This document shows positions 1 to 9,950 of a DNA stretch of 15,697 bases, piece after piece. A model generated the notes under the pieces. The model was not told the origin of the DNA and did not search any database. It worked only from the letters and a program-made list of their open reading frames with translations. This DNA comes from Vairimorpha apis BRL 01 (taxonomy: Eukaryota; Microsporidia; Nosematidae): the NCBI GenBank assembly GCA_000447185.1, contig KE647130.1, positions 1-15,697 of the forward strand, read 5' to 3'. Positions within the stretch are counted from its first letter, which is position 1. Every line of letters starts with the position of its first letter. A program made the translations under genes and the position numbers.

Positions 1-180
1 CATACTATTACATTCTAAATATCAAATACAATAATAATATTCTTATTATAATAACAATTCAATAATATTATAACCAACACAACATAACAATAATAATATT
101 ATATCCACTATAATTACATTATCAATACAACAATAACATATTATTATATTATCATCCTTTTTACAATTTTCATTTAAATA
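1..180. other. G-free upstream region of the YIP1 gene
   Basis: These 180 bases contain no G on the plus strand and 28 C; the rest is A and T. No ORF here is convincing. The reverse-strand reading frame that crosses this stretch is a low-complexity shadow of the YIP1 gene. The strong C-over-G bias continues into the first part of the gene and reverses after about 420, so it looks like a strand-linked composition effect and not a coding effect. Confidence 0.7.
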
Positions 181-189
181 CCCCCAAAA
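181..189 (+). promoter_or_regulatory. CCC-like start signal before YIP1
   Basis: A run of five C followed by AAAA lies directly before the ATG at 190. CCC-like motifs a few bases upstream of the start codon are an established gene-start signal in microsporidia, where 5' untranslated regions are very short. It supports 190 as the true start. Confidence 0.5.
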
Positions 190-591
190 ATGGACTTCGA
201 TGACCCTAAAGACACTCAATACCCACCACAAATATCCATAAAATCAGCTCTTTTAGGCACACTCCCTACAGACCCTCCACTTCTAAAAGAACTAGGTATA
301 GACTTCACCACAATAAAAAAAGAAAGCAACTTAATCTTCAAAATAAATGGAAATATAAACTACGACTTCATAAAAAATGCAGATATAACAGGCCCAATAA
401 TATTTATCTTATTATACTCGTTTTTCTTATTAATCAATTGTAAAATACATTTCGGTTATGTTTATATTATTTCATTGTTTTCTATATTTATGACGTATTT
501 TTTATTAAATGTAGTTTGTAATGAAATTAATGTATTAGAGGTTTGTAGTGTGATGGGGTATTCATTTATACCTGTAATGATGTTAGTTTAA
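190..591 (+). CDS. YIP1: YIP1-family ER/Golgi membrane protein, N-terminal two thirds
   Basis: This reads as the start of a Yip1 protein, the multi-pass membrane partner of Rab GTPases in ER-to-Golgi transport. The cytosolic N-terminus (residues 1-62) contains the family's LLKELGIDF segment (31-39). Then come the conserved D65, G68-P69 before the first membrane span (about 68-84), KIHFGY (85-90), a second span (about 91-110) with LLN at 105-107, and GY with a proline at 123-128 opening a third span. The order and spacing match YIPF5/YIP1. The start at 190 is backed by the CCCCC tract just upstream. The frame closes at TAA 589-591, in the middle of the third span, which is too early for the family; the remaining part follows in another frame. 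Codons in the first 180 bases are C- and A-rich, later ones T- and G-rich. Family assignment is firm; YIP1 itself versus another YIPF paralogue is likely but not proven. Confidence 0.85.
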   Translation: MDFDDPKDTQYPPQISIKSALLGTLPTDPPLLKELGIDFTTIKKESNLIFKINGNINYDFIKNADITGPIIFILLYSFFLLINCKIHFGYVYIISLFSIFMTYFLLNVVCNEINVLEVCSVMGYSFIPVMMLV

Positions 592-785
592 TTGGTGTTT
601 TGTTATCTTTTGTTAATGTTAATTTTGTTGTTAAAGTAGGATTAGGGTTGATTAGTGGTGGATGGGCTGCTTATACAGGGTCTAAAACTTTTATTGTGTA
701 TTTGGGTGTGAGGGGGAAGGTTTTTGTAGTTGGGTATCCGTTGTTTATATGTTATTTGTGTTATTCTATGATTGTTATATTTTGA
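592..785 (+). CDS. YIP1: YIP1 C-terminal part in a shifted frame
   Basis: This frame encodes the missing end of the Yip1 protein: a membrane span, then GW, a SK pair, and a GYP motif before the last hydrophobic span, in the order seen at the C-terminus of YIPF5/YIP1. It ends at TGA 783-785. The frame is already open upstream of 592, so translation could enter it anywhere from roughly 540 to 591. One missing T in the TTT at 586-588 would account for the break. Together the two parts would give about 195 residues, normal for a reduced Yip1. There is no ATG at a useful place, so this is not an independent gene. Either the assembly lost a base in a homopolymer or the gene is recently broken; the intact conserved residues on both sides favour a sequence error or a very young lesion. 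Confidence 0.7.
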
Positions 786-799
786 ATGATATGTGAAGA

Positions 800-921
800 G
801 TGTGGATGAATGTGGATATGTTATAGAGTGTAGTGTGAATGTATGGATGAATGTGGATATGTTATAGATTGGTATGTATATTAATCTGATTGGTGGAATG
901 GAGTGTGGATATATTATAGTG
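800..921 (+). repeat. G/T-rich short repeat downstream of YIP1
   Basis: A 25-base unit containing GGATGAATGTGGATATG occurs at 803-827 and 844-868, 41 bases apart. A shortened third copy (GTGTGGATATATTATAG) lies near 903-920. The stretch has almost no C on the plus strand and continues the G-over-C bias of the gene's second half. No ORF is supported. Confidence 0.6.
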
Positions 922-1549
922 TAATAAAAAATTGTACGGTACGAAATTGTAATTCTAAATAAATGTATTTTATAAATTATAAATTAAAAAATATTAATTT
1001 GAATAATTTATATATGTTTGATATTAATATGAATATATTAAGATTGTAAATTAAGAAGATATTTTTGATATTGTAATAATCTAATATTGTAATTTTTAAT
1101 ATTGTAATAATCTAATAATATTAATTTTTAATGTTGTAATAATCTAATAATATTAATTTTATAAATATTTCTTTTATTAATAGTACTTTTATAATTATTT
1201 CTTTTATTAAAAGTAATTTAATTGTTATTACATTAAATTCTTTTTTAAATAAAAATTATATTGTTTTTAATTTAATATTTTTAATAAAAATTATGATTAT
1301 TTATTAATTTAATTTAATATAATTTAATTAATTTTTATAAAATAAAACGAATATTTATTATTTCAAAATATACAAATAATAGTAAAAATAATATAGTATA
1401 ATAACTGGATAAAATTTAGAATATTTATTCGGTTTAATAAAATATATTATTATAATTTTATTTTGATTAAATATAATAAAGTAAAATAAATGTATACATT
1501 TAATATTAATAATTTATTATTTACTAAATTTGAATAAAAAAAATAAAAT
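922..1549. other. AT-rich intergenic DNA without a gene
   Basis: Almost pure A+T with short direct repeats, for example TTTAATATTGTAATAATCTAA-type units around 1060-1150. I see no ORF, RNA or known element. Confidence 0.5.
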
Positions 1550-1955
1550 TAATTTCGTTAATTTGGAATATATAATGATTTAAGTATTTATTTGATTTAG
1601 AATTTATTTATTTAAGTTTAAAATAAATGAAAATATCTTTTGTTAATTTAAAATATAGTGAATAATTTAAGTATCTTTCGTTTAAAGTTAATTAAGAATA
1701 TTTTTTGTTAATTTGAAATAGAGAATAAATTATATTTTTAAAAATACTTTAATATAATAATTATTTTTTAATTGGTTAGAAAATATTTCAATTTTGTTAA
1801 TTTAAAAATATAGAGAATAAATTATATATTAAAAATACTTTAATATAATAATTATTTTTTAATTGGTTAGAAAATATTTCAATTTTGTTAATTTGAAATA
1901 GAGAATAAATTATATATTAAAAATACTTTAATATAATAATTATTTTTCAATTGGT
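1550..1955. repeat. Tandem duplications, unit about 88-91 bp
   Basis: AAAATACTTTAATATAATAA recurs at 1741, 1832 and 1920. Each copy is followed by ATTGGTTAGAAAATATTTC or a decayed form and preceded by GAGAATAAATTATAT. Older, more diverged copies of the GTTAATTTGAAATA part reach back to about 1550. It is non-coding. Confidence 0.75.
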
Positions 1956-2249
1956 TACATATGAAAATTGACATTTTATTTAAATTTTTAAATATTCATT
2001 GTTATTTATAAATATTTTTGTATTTATTATAACTTTATTAATATATCAAATTATTAATTTTTTAATATTAAAAATTTATATAATATTTATATAGATTATT
2101 ATTTTAATATATAAAAAGATATTTATATCAATAACAATAATAATATAATAATTAAATACATTTATAATTTAATAACAATAATTAATATAATGGTTAAATA
2201 CATTTTTTATTTGAATAAAAAATAATATAATATTTAAAATGAATTTAAT

Positions 2250-2510
2250 TTTTAATTTAATCAATGTTAAATAAATATTAAAAATATTTAAAATATTTTC
2301 AAACGATTTTGAATAAATATAACAATATTTAAAATATTTTTAATTTATATTTTTAATTTAATCAATGTTAAATAAATATTAATAATATTTAAAATATTTT
2401 CAACCAGTTTTGAATAAATATAAACAATATTTAAAATATTTTCAAACAGTTTTAAATAAATATAAACAATATTGAAAATATTTTTGATCAATGTTAAATA
2501 TATATTAATA
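2250..2510. repeat. Complex AT-rich tandem repeat
   Basis: TCAATGTTAAATA recurs at 2261, 2362 and 2488, interleaved with several copies of AATATTTAAAATATTTTCAA and GTTTTGAATAAATATAAAC. The spacing is irregular (101 and 126 bp), so it is a nested duplication and not a clean array. Confidence 0.65.
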
Positions 2511-2563
2511 ATATTTTTAAAAAAATTAAATTTATCTACTTTAAAATAAACAAATATTTAATT

Positions 2564-2690
2564 AATATACTCCTGTAAATAATTATAAATATAATTTAAT
2601 TATAAAAATAATATTTATTAAATATACATTTTAATTACATTAATACTTTAATATACTCTTGTAAATAATTATAAATATAATTAAAATATT
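2564..2690. repeat. Direct repeat, unit 86 bp
   Basis: AATATACTC(C/T)TGTAAATAATTATAAATATAATT occurs at 2564 and again at 2650. Two copies only; non-coding. Confidence 0.7.
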
Positions 2691-2699
2691 TATTGAGGT

Positions 2700-3187
2700 A
2701 TTCTTCATAGTCTATTCTTTATTAAACTAGTCTCATGTTGAAACACACTAAATTTTATATGGGATTCATTTATCTTATATTTAATGGTACTTGTGAGAAT
2801 TCAGGGTCTAATATCATGATACGGTTATTATTAATAAAGTATATTATTTTCCATTTTATATATTTATAATTCCATTCAATTAACTTCTCTAGTATGTGTT
2901 CCACCTGTTCCTCTTCATCATAACCCTAGTTTTCGTTCAATAGAGATACTTACAAGCGTTTTCTTTTAAACTAATGACTAAACATATTTTTTAAGGATAA
3001 TTGTATTCCTAACTTCTTAATGTATCCTTTGTAGTATGTAGTTACTACACCATATAATGTAATTACATAGAAAATAATTTTTGTCTTAGATTTGTAAATG
3101 ATACCTATCTCATTAGCAAGAAGATCATACTTTCTTTATTTTAGTTCTCAACAATAGTAAATTTTAGAGAATAATACCACCTCAACA
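2700..3187. other. Slightly GC-richer stretch, possible coding remains
   Basis: Composition is less extreme than in the surroundings and T-rich on the plus strand, like the retrotransposon relic next to it. I could not follow a continuous reading frame. It may be the decayed 3' continuation of the minus-strand relic at 3410-3841. Confidence 0.25.
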
Positions 3188-3316
3188 ATTAAATTTTTTT
3201 GTTCTTCTTATATATAACAAATATATCAGTTTTTTATAATTTATCTTGATAGAAATTAAATTTTCTTTGTTTCCTTATCTAAAACAAATATCAGTTTTTA
3301 ATTATTTATCTTGATA
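3188..3316. repeat. Direct repeat, unit about 67 bp
   Basis: A segment running from ATTAAATTTT through ATATCAGTTTTT to TTTATCTTGATA occurs at about 3188 and again at about 3255, with scattered substitutions. Two copies. Confidence 0.6.
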
Positions 3317-3409
3317 TCTGTCAATATCCTTGTATTTACTCTTATTTCGCCGTTGTCATTAGACATCATCTCTTGTACAAAGTGGGAACTAATTTTTTAT
3401 AACCTGTTA

Positions 3410-3841
3410 TTTAAAAAGTTAATTCGTTGTATAAACTTGTTGTAATTAGTTTTAAATGATTTGTTCGTTTTTTAATCTCGTTTTTTGTATTTCATGTTGG
3501 ATTATTATTAGCATTTTTGAGGTAATTATACATACAAGTTAATATTTAGTCATCAGATATTCTAATATTTGTGACAAATGAGATTTATTATTATCTTTTA
3601 TTTTCAGTATTGCTAAGTTAATATTTAGTCATCAGATATTCTAATATTTGTGGCAAATGAGATTTATTATCATTTTCCAGTTTCAATATTGCTCTCGCTC
3701 TTAAGCTAACTATTTTATAACTTTGCTAAGAAAGTTATATATGTTTAGTATTATGTTTTCACTTCTGTGCTCAATATACGTTAAACCTTTGTCCAATTCA
3801 CTTCTTGGTATGTACAGTCTCTCCTTACAGGCTTGCTGTAA
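3410..3841 (-). pseudogene. Decayed tail of a non-LTR retrotransposon ORF
   Basis: Read on the minus strand, 3838 to 3710 translates without a stop and contains KERLYIPRSEL, then KGLTYIEHRSE. This matches the (E)RLYLPR...GRGL.SIE block found after the reverse-transcriptase domain in several LINE-type ORFs. The frame closes at TAG 3712-3710. A shifted frame (3710 to about 3620) continues with coding-like sequence including LRARAILKLEND and PQILEYLMTKY. A third stretch near 3530-3410 includes NEIKKRTNHLKLITTSLYNE. Frame changes, stops and a 79-bp internal duplication (3537-3690) show that it is dead. The reverse-transcriptase core is not visible upstream. Family identity rests on one short motif, so the clade is not assigned. 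Confidence 0.5.
3537..3690. repeat. Direct repeat, unit 79 bp
   Basis: AGTTAATATTTAGTCATCAG and the following roughly 50 bases occur at 3537 and at 3616 with very few differences. The duplication lies inside the minus-strand retrotransposon relic, so it postdates the loss of that ORF's function. Confidence 0.85.
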
Positions 3842-4119
3842 GTGGATATAATATTTTTTAATGCAAGTTAAATTATATAATTAAGTTTTAAATATTATTC
3901 TTGTTTTAATTTTAAAAGCTATAAATGGTAATATATTACTATACTGCATGCTCATTAAAAAATCTTATCATACTATTACCATTAAATTTAGTCTTTCGAC
4001 TTGTTTAAAAATCTCAGTCTTATATTTACATAAGCTTCGATTTAAATAATACTAAATTAGTCTTCAGTGATATCTAAATATTTGTATTATTTAGAATCTT
4101 CTAGAACATTGTATTTAGT
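3842..4119. other. AT-rich DNA, nothing recognised
   Basis: No ORF, repeat or RNA that I can support. A short minus-strand frame without a recognised motif runs from about 3885 into the retrotransposon relic. Confidence 0.4.
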
Positions 4120-4330
4120 TTAAATATTAAAAATAATTTATATTTATTATAAAAAATATTTTTAATTTATAATATACTTAACATTAAAAATAAATTGTGT
4201 TTATTATTAAAAAATTATTTTTAATTTATTTTATATCCAATATTAAAAATAATTTATGTTTATTATTTAAAATATTTTTGGATTTATTTTATATCCAATA
4301 TTAAAAATAAATTGTGTTTATTATTACATA
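4120..4330. repeat. Tandem repeat, unit about 58-60 bp, four copies
   Basis: A(T/C)ATTAAAAATAA(A/T)TT followed by GTTTATTATT recurs near 4123, 4180, 4240 and 4299. The later copies are joined by TTTATTTTATATCCAAT. It is non-coding. Confidence 0.7.
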
Positions 4331-4559
4331 ATTTTATTAATTTACAATAATTTAATCAATATAAAAATGTAATTAAAATAAAAATAAAATCAAACTGATA
4401 TAATAGATATTAAATAATCTTAAATAAGTTTATTTAATTATTTCTAAACTTTTAAATTTAGAAATATTTATTTATAATAATATAAAATATATTATTTTTT
4501 GTTTATTAACTAATTTATACAAATTATAGTATATTAATCTAACAATTAAATTTAAATAA

Positions 4560-4760
4560 AATTATTTTATAAAAATATTATTATCTTTAATTATTAACGA
4601 ATTTTAAAAATTTCAATGTATTACTTATACAATACAATTTAAAATAAATTTATTTTATAAAAATATTATTATCTTTAATTTTAATGAATTTAAATAAATT
4701 TCAGTGTATTTATTGTATAATACAATTTAAAATAAATTTATTTTATAAAAATATTGAAAA
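4560..4760. repeat. Tandem repeat, unit 88 bp
   Basis: ATTTTATAAAAATATTATTA starts at 4564 and 4652, and a truncated third copy starts at 4740. The linker between copies contains AATACAATTTAAAATAAATT. It is non-coding. Confidence 0.75.
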
Positions 4761-4957
4761 TCTAGATATGTATATATAATAACGTTTAAGAAAAAATAGT
4801 TAATAAATATTCATTAAATTGTTTTATTAAACTATAATATATCTTATTCTACTTTCATTTTAGTATATTTACTATAATTTTAACTTTTAATTTTTTGCTT
4901 ACATTATAATTTAAACTTTTAATTTTTTATGTTTTATTGTTTGATAGTGTCATTATA

Positions 4958-5112
4958 TAAAAGTATAATATTGTTTATATAAATTCTCTAAGGTTTATCT
5001 TTTTCTCTCATAAAATGTAATATTGTTAAATAAATTTCTCTAAGGTTTATCTTTTTCTTTTTTAAAGTATAATATTGTTATTAATTTCTACAAGGTTTAT
5101 CTTTTTCTTCCT
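4958..5112. repeat. Tandem repeat, unit about 51 bp, three copies
   Basis: AAGGTTTATCTTTTTCT occurs at 4990, 5042 and 5092, each preceded by TAATATTGTT and a short linker. It is non-coding. Confidence 0.8.
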
Positions 5113-6840
5113 CTGATGTTAATTCCATAACATTATGTCTTTGATTAATTTAAATATAAACTGAAGTTTTATATAGTACAATAGATATATGTATACTAAT
5201 AAATTAAGTTAAATTTATAATCACTTATATATAACCATTAATACTTGGTTATTAATCTATCAAATTTTATTATTATTAAAATATTTATTAAGTTATTTTG
5301 TGTATTTGTACTAGTTCCTTAAAAAAAATAGTACTATTATATTTTTTAATTTACAACAAATTTTAGTCGATTTTATAAGTGATAGAAAATTTTTATTATA
5401 TTTATTTATAATAAAAAATATTAAGATTTTATTAGAGATGGTGATGTCATTTGATATCTTAAATACCACATATATTTTTATATTTTGGTTTAATATTACT
5501 TCTTTAAATAAAGTATTTTTAAATATATTAGTATTTTTACATTTATATTAATAATCACTAAGTTGAATGTATATCTACTTTATTTAAGTTATTGTATTTA
5601 ATTAAAACTCAGCATTTGATATTAAAAAGTAGTTAAATGATTAAATGTCATAACATTACCAAGTTGTATGTATAAATCCTTATTAAAGTTCTCATTTAAT
5701 CAAAACTTATGATTTATAGCAATTAATAGTTAAATAATCAAAAATCTTTCAATATATTTATGTTAAAGAACATTGTCCTCTTTATACATAAAGTATTTTA
5801 TAGTTAAGTAAGCAATACATATATTTAGATTTAGTAAAATTATTTACTCTTGTTTTACATAAAGAAGAATCCTAAACGTTAAATGATTCTTAATCACTAG
5901 TTATATGCAACTTACTATTGTTGGTTCAATATTGAATTTTGTTTATAAGTTTTATTTTTTATGCTTCAACCAACGTTGTTTAGAATATGTTTTTTTTCTA
6001 TATTTTACCTTTTTTTAAGATAAATACTACCAATGTAAAATACATGCTTCTTAAATTTTAAAATTTTTTACATCCAATTGAATTATTTTTTAGTTTTATT
6101 TTAAAAATATTTAACATTTTTAAAAACATATGTTATATATTTGAATAATTCTAACCCATCATTATGATAAATAAAGACAACATATATTTATTTGTAAATT
6201 AAATATTAGTAGGTTATTCCATTTCAGTTTTAAAAAAAGTATATCATATATACATGTTGGTTGTAAATAAACTTACTACTTTAATGTTAAAGACAGATGT
6301 CACATCTAAATTTTTAACCTATAAAGATTAAATTTAAATAGTTTTAAGGTAGTTAATAACCAATATTATATGCTTATTTATTTATAGATCAAACCATATT
6401 ATTTCTATTAAATTTGATCTTACAGTTTCTCTATAAGACATAGTATCTCTTTTCTAACTTTTATTAAAAGTGATCTCAATTATAATAAAAGTGTATTTAC
6501 TCATTTCTATGTATTAATAACGTTTATTATCTTTTAATTTTCCAAAAGATTTTTTACAATTAGCAAAGTTTTTTTAGGTTCATCTAAATTTTTACAGTTG
6601 AAAGACTTTTTTTGTTATATAAATTAAATATTAATTTATTTTTATATTAAGTTTCAGATCTATAATAAAAAGAATTTTTTAAATATAAAATTGTCCTGTA
6701 CATCTAGGACATAGTTGTTAATAAAATAGTATTCTAAAATGTTAATAATTTTATTTGAAGTCTTGTTGGATCTTATCAATATTTGTTGTTTGTCATCTCT
6801 TAGGGGTTATGTCATATTTATGCAAAGCTTTTAATCTATC
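5113..6840. other. AT-rich DNA without a gene
   Basis: No supported gene. A diverged direct repeat of roughly 100 bp is suggested by TAAGTTGAATGTATATCTAC near 5565 and CAAGTTGTATGTATAAATCC near 5660. Several short frames exist but none has codon-like structure or a recognisable motif. Confidence 0.4.
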
Positions 6841-6853
6841 AATTAATTATGGA

Positions 6854-7013
6854 TCAATATAAAATAATAAACTAATATAGAATATTGGTTAAATTAAACC
6901 ATCAATATAAAATAACAAATTAAAATAATTTAATATCAATTATTGGTTAAATTAGACCATTAATATAAAATAATAAATTAAAATAATTTAATATCAATTA
7001 TTGGTTAAATTAT
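6854..7013. repeat. Tandem repeat, unit 58 bp, about 2.7 copies
   Basis: ATTGGTTAAATTA occurs at 6884, 6942 and 7000, each preceded by AATATAAAATAA and AATTTAATATCAATT-type sequence. The last two copies are nearly identical. Confidence 0.8.
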
Positions 7014-7079
7014 ACCTTTGTGGAGATATTGTATATCACAAAAATCTTTATATTATTTTTTTGTACTTTTAGGTACAAT

Positions 7080-7440
7080 ATGTTAAGATTCTTAATAATT
7101 GTAATATACTGTTATGACCTTCATAACATAATTTTATGGTTGAATTTTATAAAATTTAAAGTATAAATAAATAATTGTAAACGAGAGGTACGACGATCGT
7201 GAAGTTAGTGATTACCATTATAAATTAAGTAATAATAATAATAAAAATTCTTATACAAATAAAATGATTAACAAAAGCCTTATAGAGGTATATTTAAAAA
7301 AGGTTGTGGCCCGCATGGATACAACATATATATTTACAAATGATTTGGTTGATAGGAAATCTTTTTTGTAAAATATATCTTTCTATATTTTTTTTAAATT
7401 GTTTAAACTATCAATTTTATCTTGATATTCTTACAATGAA
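7080..7440 (+). other. Possible decayed rDNA-spacer (R element) copy
   Basis: This stretch has islands of higher GC (GAGAGGTACGACGATCGTG near 7185; GGTTGTGGCCCGCATGG near 7303). By eye some islands line up in order with the minus-strand spacer after LSU: CTGTTATGACCTTC with the end of the 5S-like region, GAGAGGTACGACG with the R hairpin start, and AAAAGCCTTATAGAGGTAT with R's AAGGCCTTAAAGGTAT. It sits directly before 7455-7900, just as R copy 3 sits before the homologous module at 14836-14395. The match is weak base by base, so this is inference from order. Confidence 0.3.
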
Positions 7441-7454
7441 AATTCTTATTGTTT

Positions 7455-7900
7455 AGTATGCTAATATATATTTATGGTTTTTAATTTGCTTTATTATCTT
7501 TATGAATTGGTATTTAATTCGATTTTTAGCCGTTCTTAATTGTACTTATTGGTTTTTAATCAATAATTCATCCTCTCTAAAATTAACTTCATAACTGTCA
7601 CTTTATTTTGTTGTTAACTTGTATAGATTGTACATAACATTTATATCTAATGTTATTACATCATTTTAAAACACTTTCAAATATATTATATAATAAACTT
7701 TCATAATCCTAAAAAATATATTTTAATAATCTAATATTTTAATTATTATACTTTATGCAATATTTTTTTTATTTAATTTACGTACAAAATTTATTGTATT
7801 TAAAAAAAATATATTATTTATAACGTTTTATATATATTAAATTTATTGTATTTAAAAAAAATATATTATTTATAACGTTTTTTATATATTAAATTTATTT
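7455..7900 (+). repeat. Old copy of the rDNA-spacer module (inverted relative to 14395-14836)
   Basis: The plus strand here aligns along most of its length with the minus strand of 14836-14395. Shared blocks include TAGTATGCTAATATATATTT, GGTTTTTAA(T/C)CAATAAT, CATCCTCT, CATAACTGTC, TTTTGTTGTTAA, ACATAACAT, GTTATTACATCAT and GTACAAAAT. By eye identity is around three quarters. Most differences replace C or G in the other copy with T or A, which suggests this copy is the older, decaying one. Its last third has undergone a local tandem duplication. Confidence 0.8.
7787..7900. repeat. Tandem duplication, unit 52 bp
   Basis: AAATTTATTGTATTTAAAAA with the following ATATATTATTTATAACGTTT occurs at 7787 and 7839, and a third copy begins at 7891. 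It lies inside the old spacer module. Confidence 0.8.
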
Positions 7901-8327
7901 TAATGTGTTAATATTTCATTTATAGACAAAAAAAAGTTTAATAAAAAATAATATAACTATTTTAATTTTATATTTATGTACATAGATTTTCTACAGTGAT
8001 AAACACTTTACATTTAATGAAAATAATACTATTTTAAAAATTATTTGTTATAAAAATAAATATATAATTATTATTAAAAATGAAATTAATTATCTTTTTT
8101 AAAAATTATAAGAATATATTACGAACTTAAATAAATATAAAATTTAAAATGGTAACATTTGTGATTTTTTTATAACATCTAAATGATTTTATTACAATTT
8201 TTAATGTATTAAAAAATATAGTTGTACTTTTCTTACAAAAATATTTTGTATTTATTGTATAAACCTTTATATTATTTTTAATATTAAATTTTTAAAAAAA
8301 TAGAATAATAAAAATTTTATTCAAAAG
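7901..8327. other. AT-rich DNA, nothing recognised
   Basis: No ORF, RNA or repeat that I can support. Confidence 0.4.
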
Positions 8328-8650
8328 CTACATATTTGTAACGATAATTTTATGTAAACTTAAATATTTTAAAATTATATTTCATTATTGTTTTTTTTTA
8401 AGTTTTTAAATATTTTAAGACATTTGTAACAATAATTTTATGTAAACTTAAATATTTTTAAAATATCTTTCGTTTTAAAGTTTTTAAATATTTTAAGACA
8501 TTTGTAACAATAATTTTATGTAAACTTAAATATTTTTAAAATATCTTTCGTTTTAAAGTTTTTAAATATTTTAAGACATTTGTAACAATAATTTTATGTA
8601 AACTTAAATATTTTTAAAATATCTTTCATTTTAAAGTTTTTAAATTTTTC
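8328..8650. repeat. Tandem repeat, unit 78 bp, about four copies
   Basis: The motif GACATTTGTAACAATAATTT occurs at 8419, 8497 and 8575, exactly 78 bases apart. A diverged first copy (CATATTTGTAACGATAATTT) starts near 8328. The three inner copies are almost identical, including AAAATATCTTTC(G/A)TTTTAAAG. The short minus-strand frame at 8594-8836 begins in unique AT-rich DNA and runs into the last copy; it has no protein-like character. Confidence 0.9.
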
Positions 8651-9796
8651 AAAAAATTTCGTTTTAAAATGCACATATTTAATTTCCTCATTTATATTGG
8701 ATAATAGATAAAAATCTATAATCTTTTTTAATAAAAATTTACTACTTAATTTACAACATTTTTTGCCTATTAATATATTTGATGTAATATATATTATGAT
8801 TTTTAATAAAACAAAACATATTGTATTAATTTTCATGTTTTTATTTATATTTAATTACTAAATATAGTATAAACATAGATTATTTTAATTTATCTTATAC
8901 AAACTTGTAATATAATATACTTATAATTAAAAAAATATTTAGTATATATTTTTATTTTATTAAAATATTATCATATAAAGTTTATTTATATAATAAATTT
9001 TTAAAGTTAATTAATTTTCATTTAATATTTTTGCAGTACAAAATATTGTTTGAACATATTTAACAACTATTAAAGAATATTTAAAAATTTGATGTTTTTT
9101 ATTAAATGTAAATATTAAAAATTACAACAAATATAAAAACAATACTAAAATAACAAGAAAAAAAGCTTTACACTAAAAATTATAAATATGTACAACATGA
9201 TGATATATGAATATAGGAAATCCTATAAGTAGCCTATGACAGAAAATTAGATTAAACATGAAGTAAAGAAATGTTTTTTGCATAATAGAAAAATTTCTTT
9301 ATTGAAATTTCATTTACCTTCATTGTAATCAGAAGAAAAATTATAGTTCACATGATGCGAAATATTATAAATAATATTTACATGCGCAAAATAATGCAAT
9401 ATATAAGTGTAATCAAATATTGATTTACAATAAAAATAATATAGCAATATAAAGTAAGAAATTTAGAAAACATTCGTTAAAACAAATAATCACAAAAAAA
9501 AATATCGAAATAAGAGTTAATGTGTCTATAAAAATTTTTTTAAAATAAGATAATAAACCAGATATATTTATTAATGACAAAAGGAAGAAATAACTACTTA
9601 CTGTTGAAATAAGTATTACGTCACTTTTCAATTTACAACAGGTTTAATTATAAAATTTTAAGAAATATGATAAACTTGCAAATGAATTGGGATTTTACTT
9701 GAATGTAAAACAAAACAATAACATATGTGATAACATGGGATGGTAAAATGAGATAAATCATTTTAAACATAGAAAAAACTTAATTTTAATAGTATT
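8651..9796. other. AT-rich DNA without a supported gene
   Basis: Up to about 9100 the sequence is nearly pure A+T. From about 9100 it becomes A-rich on the plus strand with slightly more G and C, as in the relic that follows. The minus-strand frame at 9425-9631 (68 codons) is a chance hydrophobic frame on T-rich DNA. Confidence 0.4.
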
Positions 9797-9950
9797 ATGA
9801 ATCGTAAAATCAATCCAAAACTCCTGAAAAACATTTGAGAGCATTTCAATGAAATACAAAAGATGAGATTGAATAGCAGAAACAAAAAAGCAAATCATTA
9901 AACTATTGTTTGTCTAAGGCCGATACTAGTATGAATAAATTATTTATTAT
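9797..9950 (+). pseudogene. Coding-like relic, unidentified
   Basis: From the ATG at 9797 one frame reads about 50 codons with only two internal stops before a final TGA. It has a protein-like mix of residues (NPKLLKNI, EHFNEIQKMRLNSRNKKANH, CLRPILV) that stands out from the surrounding low-complexity DNA. This could be a fragment of a retroelement ORF or of a lost gene. There is no decisive motif. Confidence 0.25.

Noticed and set aside
46..231. Minus-strand ORF of 61 codons before YIP1
   Set aside because: It is low-complexity, lies opposite the G-free upstream region and overlaps the YIP1 start.
8328..8650. CRISPR-like array
   Set aside because: The copies are contiguous 78-bp tandem repeats without unique spacers, and the genome appears eukaryotic.
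8594..8836. Minus-strand ORF of 80 codons
   Set aside because: It runs into the 78-bp tandem repeat and has only low-complexity I, K, L and F content.
9425..9631. Minus-strand ORF of 68 codons, hydrophobic
   Set aside because: Hydrophobicity follows from T-rich codons; there is no start context and no motif.
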